A stretch of 64,000 nt of DNA from Sphingomonas sp. S2-65 (GTDB lineage Bacteria; Pseudomonadota; Alphaproteobacteria; Sphingomonadales; Sphingomonadaceae): the NCBI RefSeq assembly GCF_021513175.1, contig NZ_CP090953.1, positions 2,600,501 through 2,664,500 on the forward strand, given 5' to 3'. The notes beneath the pieces were generated by a model. It saw nothing but the letters and a program-made list of their open reading frames with translations, did no database searches and had not been told where the DNA came from. The first letter of the stretch is position 1. Each line of letters begins with the position of its first letter. The position numbers and the translations under genes are program-made. This document shows, piece after piece, positions 61,991 through 64,000 of the stretch.

Positions 61991-62932
61991 ATGCTGAACG
62001 AGGGGATTGCGCGCGGATATGACGTGAGCGCGCCGCGCGCGCTGGTGATCGCGGATGCGGCCGAGGGCGCGCGCGCCGCGCTGCATGCCGCTGCGCTGGC
62101 GGGGTGCGAGACGCGTCCGCCGCTGTCCTTTGCCGCAGCGGCGCATGACTTTGGCGGCCATGGCGTTGCCGACGTGATCCTGATCGAGGCTGCTGGGGTG
62201 CCCGACCCGCTGCTGGACGTGGTGCTGGCGCGCGCCGACACGATGGCGCGCGAGCGGTCGCTGGGGATCGTGGCGGCGGTGCTGCCCGAGCAGATCGACG
62301 CGGCTGCGGCGCTGCTGTCGGGCCCGCGTGTCCAGTTGCTGTGCATGCCAAGCGACAGCGAGCGGGTCGCGGCGGTCACGGCGGCCAAGTGGATGGCGCG
62401 CGGCGAAGTGCATGACGTGTCGCGCGACGCCGACGTGATGCCGTTCCAGCGGCTGCACGAGGAAGTCGCGCGGCTGGCCGACACGCTGGGACGGCTGGTC
62501 CGCGAAGAGGCCCGGCAGCAGCATGCGGGCGTGCGGGGGCCGGTCAGCGGCTATCGCGGGCCGGGCGACGAGGCCGCCGCCGTCGACATCGACGCGCCGC
62601 AGGTGCGGGCGGTAATCCGCGCCCGGCGGATGCGCGGCCAGTTCTTCGGGAGCGAGCTGTTCGCCGACCCGGCCTGGGACATGCTGCTGGACCTGTTCGC
62701 GGCGGGACTGGAGCGGCGGCGGGTGTCGGTATCGAGCCTGTGCATCGCCGCGGCGGTGCCGCCGACCACCGCGTTGCGCTGGATCGGCACGCTGCACGAT
62801 GCCGGGCTGTTCGAGCGCCAGGCGGACCCCAGCGATCGGCGGCGGGCCTATATCGGGCTGAGCGCGAAAGGCATCGAGGGGATGAAGAGCTATGCCGGGG
62901 CAGTGAAGCGCGCGGGACTGCCGCTGGTGTGA
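61991..62932 (+). CDS. Pseudo-receiver fused to MarR-type winged-helix regulator
   Basis: A 313-residue protein. The N-terminal 130 residues have receiver-like alternation (RALVIADAAEGARAAL, VADVILIEAAGV, SLGIVAAVLPE, VQLLCMPSDSERVAAV) but the phosphoacceptor and acidic triad are not conserved. A helical linker follows. The C-terminal domain (about 200-313) is a winged helix of MarR type: VSVSSLCIAAAVPPTTALRWIGTLHDAGLFERQADPSDRRRAYIGLSAKGI. AGGGGGAAG precedes ATG 61991 by six bases; ATG 61970 is a weaker alternative. Confidence 0.8.
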   Translation: MLNEGIARGYDVSAPRALVIADAAEGARAALHAAALAGCETRPPLSFAAAAHDFGGHGVADVILIEAAGVPDPLLDVVLARADTMARERSLGIVAAVLPEQIDAAAALLSGPRVQLLCMPSDSERVAAVTAAKWMARGEVHDVSRDADVMPFQRLHEEVARLADTLGRLVREEARQQHAGVRGPVSGYRGPGDEAAAVDIDAPQVRAVIRARRMRGQFFGSELFADPAWDMLLDLFAAGLERRRVSVSSLCIAAAVPPTTALRWIGTLHDAGLFERQADPSDRRRAYIGLSAKGIEGMKSYAGAVKRAGLPLV

Positions 62933-62978
62933 CGAGGGACTTGCCCCGGCGGCAGTCTTTTGGCATCGGCGGGAGCGA

Positions 62979-63054
62979 GGGCGCTTAGCTCAGTTGGTAG
63001 AGCATCTCGTTTACACCGAGAGGGTCGGCGGTTCGAGCCCGTCAGCGCCCACCA
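62979..63054 (+). tRNA. tRNA-Val (anticodon TAC)
   Basis: A 76-base cloverleaf: acceptor stem GGGCGCT with AGCGCCC, D-arm GCTCAGTTGGTAGAGC, anticodon stem TCTCG/CGAGA with loop TTTACAC giving TAC, T-arm GGCGG-TTCGAGC-CCGTC, and encoded CCA. It reads GTA (and GTG) codons. Confidence 0.95.
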
Positions 63055-63100
63055 TCCTCCCCATCGACATACCCCGAGCGTGGGCCGGACGGCCGCGGCG

Positions 63101-63664
63101 TCACAGCGTGCGGACGAGGCGCTGGGCCGGCGCGATCCAGGCCGGGTCGGTGACGACCTGCTGGCGGCTGCCGGCGCCGAGCGGCAGCAAGTGGAGCTTG
63201 CCCCCCTCGCGGCCGATCAGCCGGGCGAACAGGAAGCGGCCGGCGGGCCGGGGCACCAGCACGTCGCGGTTCATCGCCTTGCCGAAATGCGCGGGATCGA
63301 GCGGCTGGCACCAGATCTCGTCACCGGCGCGATAATCACCGGCCGCGCCGGTGACGGTGACGGCGATCATGCCCGGCGCGCTCTTGGGCGGGACGACCGA
63401 GGCGGCGCGGCGCGGCGCGTGCGCGCCGCTGGCGTCGAGCGTGGCCGCGACGGCGATGTCGGGACGCTCGGGCAGGCGGACGAGATCGGCGGAGTCGACG
63501 CCGAGCGCGGCGGCGATGCGGTTGAGCCAGCCGACCGACACGGTGCGCGTTCCGGTTTCCAGCCGGCCGACGGTCTGGGCGGTGGTCGGCGGATCGCAGC
63601 GCGCCGCGACCTCCTCCAGCGTCAGACCCTTGGCGCGGCGGACTTCGCGTATCGCAGTGATCAT
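63101..63664 (-). CDS. XRE-family transcriptional repressor with S24-like C-terminus
   Basis: A 187-residue regulator. The helix-turn-helix (residues 1-60) reads REVRRAKGLTLEEVAARCDPPTTAQTVGRLETGTRTVSVGWLNRIAAALGV. The C-terminal domain (about 85-187) with AGDYRAGDEIWCQPLDPAHFGKAMNRDVLVPRPAGRFLFARLIGREG resembles the LexA/CI peptidase fold without an obvious catalytic serine-lysine dyad. It is divergent from the DUF6456 gene, with a shared 88-base promoter region containing a palindrome, and probably regulates both. Confidence 0.85.
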   Translation of the reverse strand: MITAIREVRRAKGLTLEEVAARCDPPTTAQTVGRLETGTRTVSVGWLNRIAAALGVDSADLVRLPERPDIAVAATLDASGAHAPRRAASVVPPKSAPGMIAVTVTGAAGDYRAGDEIWCQPLDPAHFGKAMNRDVLVPRPAGRFLFARLIGREGGKLHLLPLGAGSRQQVVTDPAWIAPAQRLVRTL

Positions 63665-63703
63665 CAAACGCCCCTTTTAACCCATCTGGTTTTTCGTTTT
63701 CCT

Positions 63704-63719
63704 ACACACCAGCCTGTGT
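63704..63719. promoter_or_regulatory. Inverted repeat ACACA-N6-TGTGT between the divergent XRE and DUF6456 genes
   Basis: The arms 63704-63708 and 63715-63719 are perfect complements in the 88-base divergent promoter region. An A+T-rich stretch (near 63674-63699) lies beside it. It is the natural operator candidate for the XRE protein. Confidence 0.4.
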
Positions 63720-63752
63720 GGCAAGAGAAAGCGACTCGGACGGAGAAGAAAG

Positions 63753-64000
63753 ATGCGCGAGCTGGTCGATCGGGGATGGGAAGACGGACGGGTGCAGGCG
63801 GCGCCGCCGCGGGCGGGCCAGCGGCGCGTGCGCGTCAATGTGGCGGAGTCGCCGCTGTCGTGGCTGCGCGCGCGCGGGCATATCGATGCGCGGCAGTTCG
63901 AAGCGGGGGAGCGGCTGCGCGCCGATTACGAGACCGCGTCGCTGGGCGCCCGCGTGACGATGCGGTGGGACACCAGCCCGCGCGCGCCCGGGAGGCGCGG
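63753..64000 (+). CDS. DUF6456 domain protein, N-terminal part (truncated by window edge)
   Basis: Eighty-two codons visible (MRELVDRGWEDGRVQAAPPRAG...). The segment VNVAESPLSWLRARGHIDARQFEAGERLRADYE is the start of a DUF6456 domain, an alphaproteobacterial family of unknown function. GGAG precedes the ATG by eight bases. The gene continues beyond the end of the window. Confidence 0.75.
   Translation, partial: MRELVDRGWEDGRVQAAPPRAGQRRVRVNVAESPLSWLRARGHIDARQFEAGERLRADYETASLGARVTMRWDTSPRAPGRR

Noticed and set aside
62994..63335. A 113-codon frame starting MVEHLVYTERVGGSS
   Set aside because: The beginning is a translation of tRNA-Val and the remainder is antisense to the XRE regulator.

Overview
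The window is about 64 kb of GC-rich (roughly two-thirds G+C) alphaproteobacterial chromosome, most likely from Sphingomonas or a close sphingomonad relative. The evidence is the gene content and order (lepB-rnc-era, helicase-S4-fdxA-carD, TauE plus its TIGR02186 partner, pntAA-pntAB-pntB behind a COX4-like microprotein, CcrM, DUF6456, ubiquinol-cytochrome c chaperone plus DUF177), the long antisense open frames expected at high GC, and the intergenic inverted repeats. Nearly all of it is core chromosome. I see no prophage, CRISPR array, complete insertion sequence or conjugation module. The probable accessory traces are a decayed gene beside tRNA-Arg, a DUF559 endonuclease gene placed inside the pnt operon by a repeat, and several repeat copies.

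Layout. 1-7.4 kb: end of a DAACS symporter, gor, a pgi-phnA pair, lepB-rnc-era, and a sirtuin. 7.5-12.5 kb: a small exported protein, dapB-nth, tRNA-Arg(CCG) with a pseudogene, an aldose-epimerase-like gene and prfC. 12.5-21.2 kb: a candidate structured RNA, DUF177 plus a bc1 chaperone, bamE, an RcnB-like gene, an NfrB-like glycosyltransferase overlapping an NfrA-C-like protein, TauE plus TIGR02186, and a HerA-like ATPase. 21.3-27 kb: an M23 endopeptidase, a SUV3-like helicase, an S4 protein, fdxA and carD. 27-39 kb: two GIN-domain proteins, PdeM, an M20 dipeptidase, a DEDD exonuclease, a lactonase-like hydrolase, an SDR, SulP, bestrophin, an M13 peptidase and DedA. 39-44.5 kb (minus strand): rpmI, rplT, a LysE exporter, pheS, pheT and a small protein. 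44.6-52.6 kb: AsmA, hisN, PldA, a peroxiredoxin, a diguanylate cyclase, two microproteins behind a sigma-54-like promoter, an SDR and a PEBP. 52.6-58.6 kb: DnaA boxes, GANTC sites and a CtrA-like site, then ccrM, folP, a small exported protein, an NtrC-type regulator, and the start of the pnt operon. 58.6-64 kb: a DUF559 gene, pntAB-pntB, a membrane protein, a pseudo-receiver/winged-helix regulator, tRNA-Val(TAC), an XRE repressor and the start of a DUF6456 gene.

The most interesting material is regulatory. Sequence matches suggest a CtrA/CcrM/DnaA cell-cycle layer: a perfect TTAA-N7-TTAA site near the M23 endopeptidase, a TTAACCAT site before the winged-helix gene, and a cluster of DnaA boxes and GANTC sites before ccrM. 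Separately, a sigma-54-like promoter with a correctly spaced upstream palindrome precedes two membrane microproteins of 35 and 31 residues. A few kilobases away lies an NtrC-family regulator whose GAFTGA loop reads GAFPGA. All functions are inferred from reading the sequence; no database search was run.
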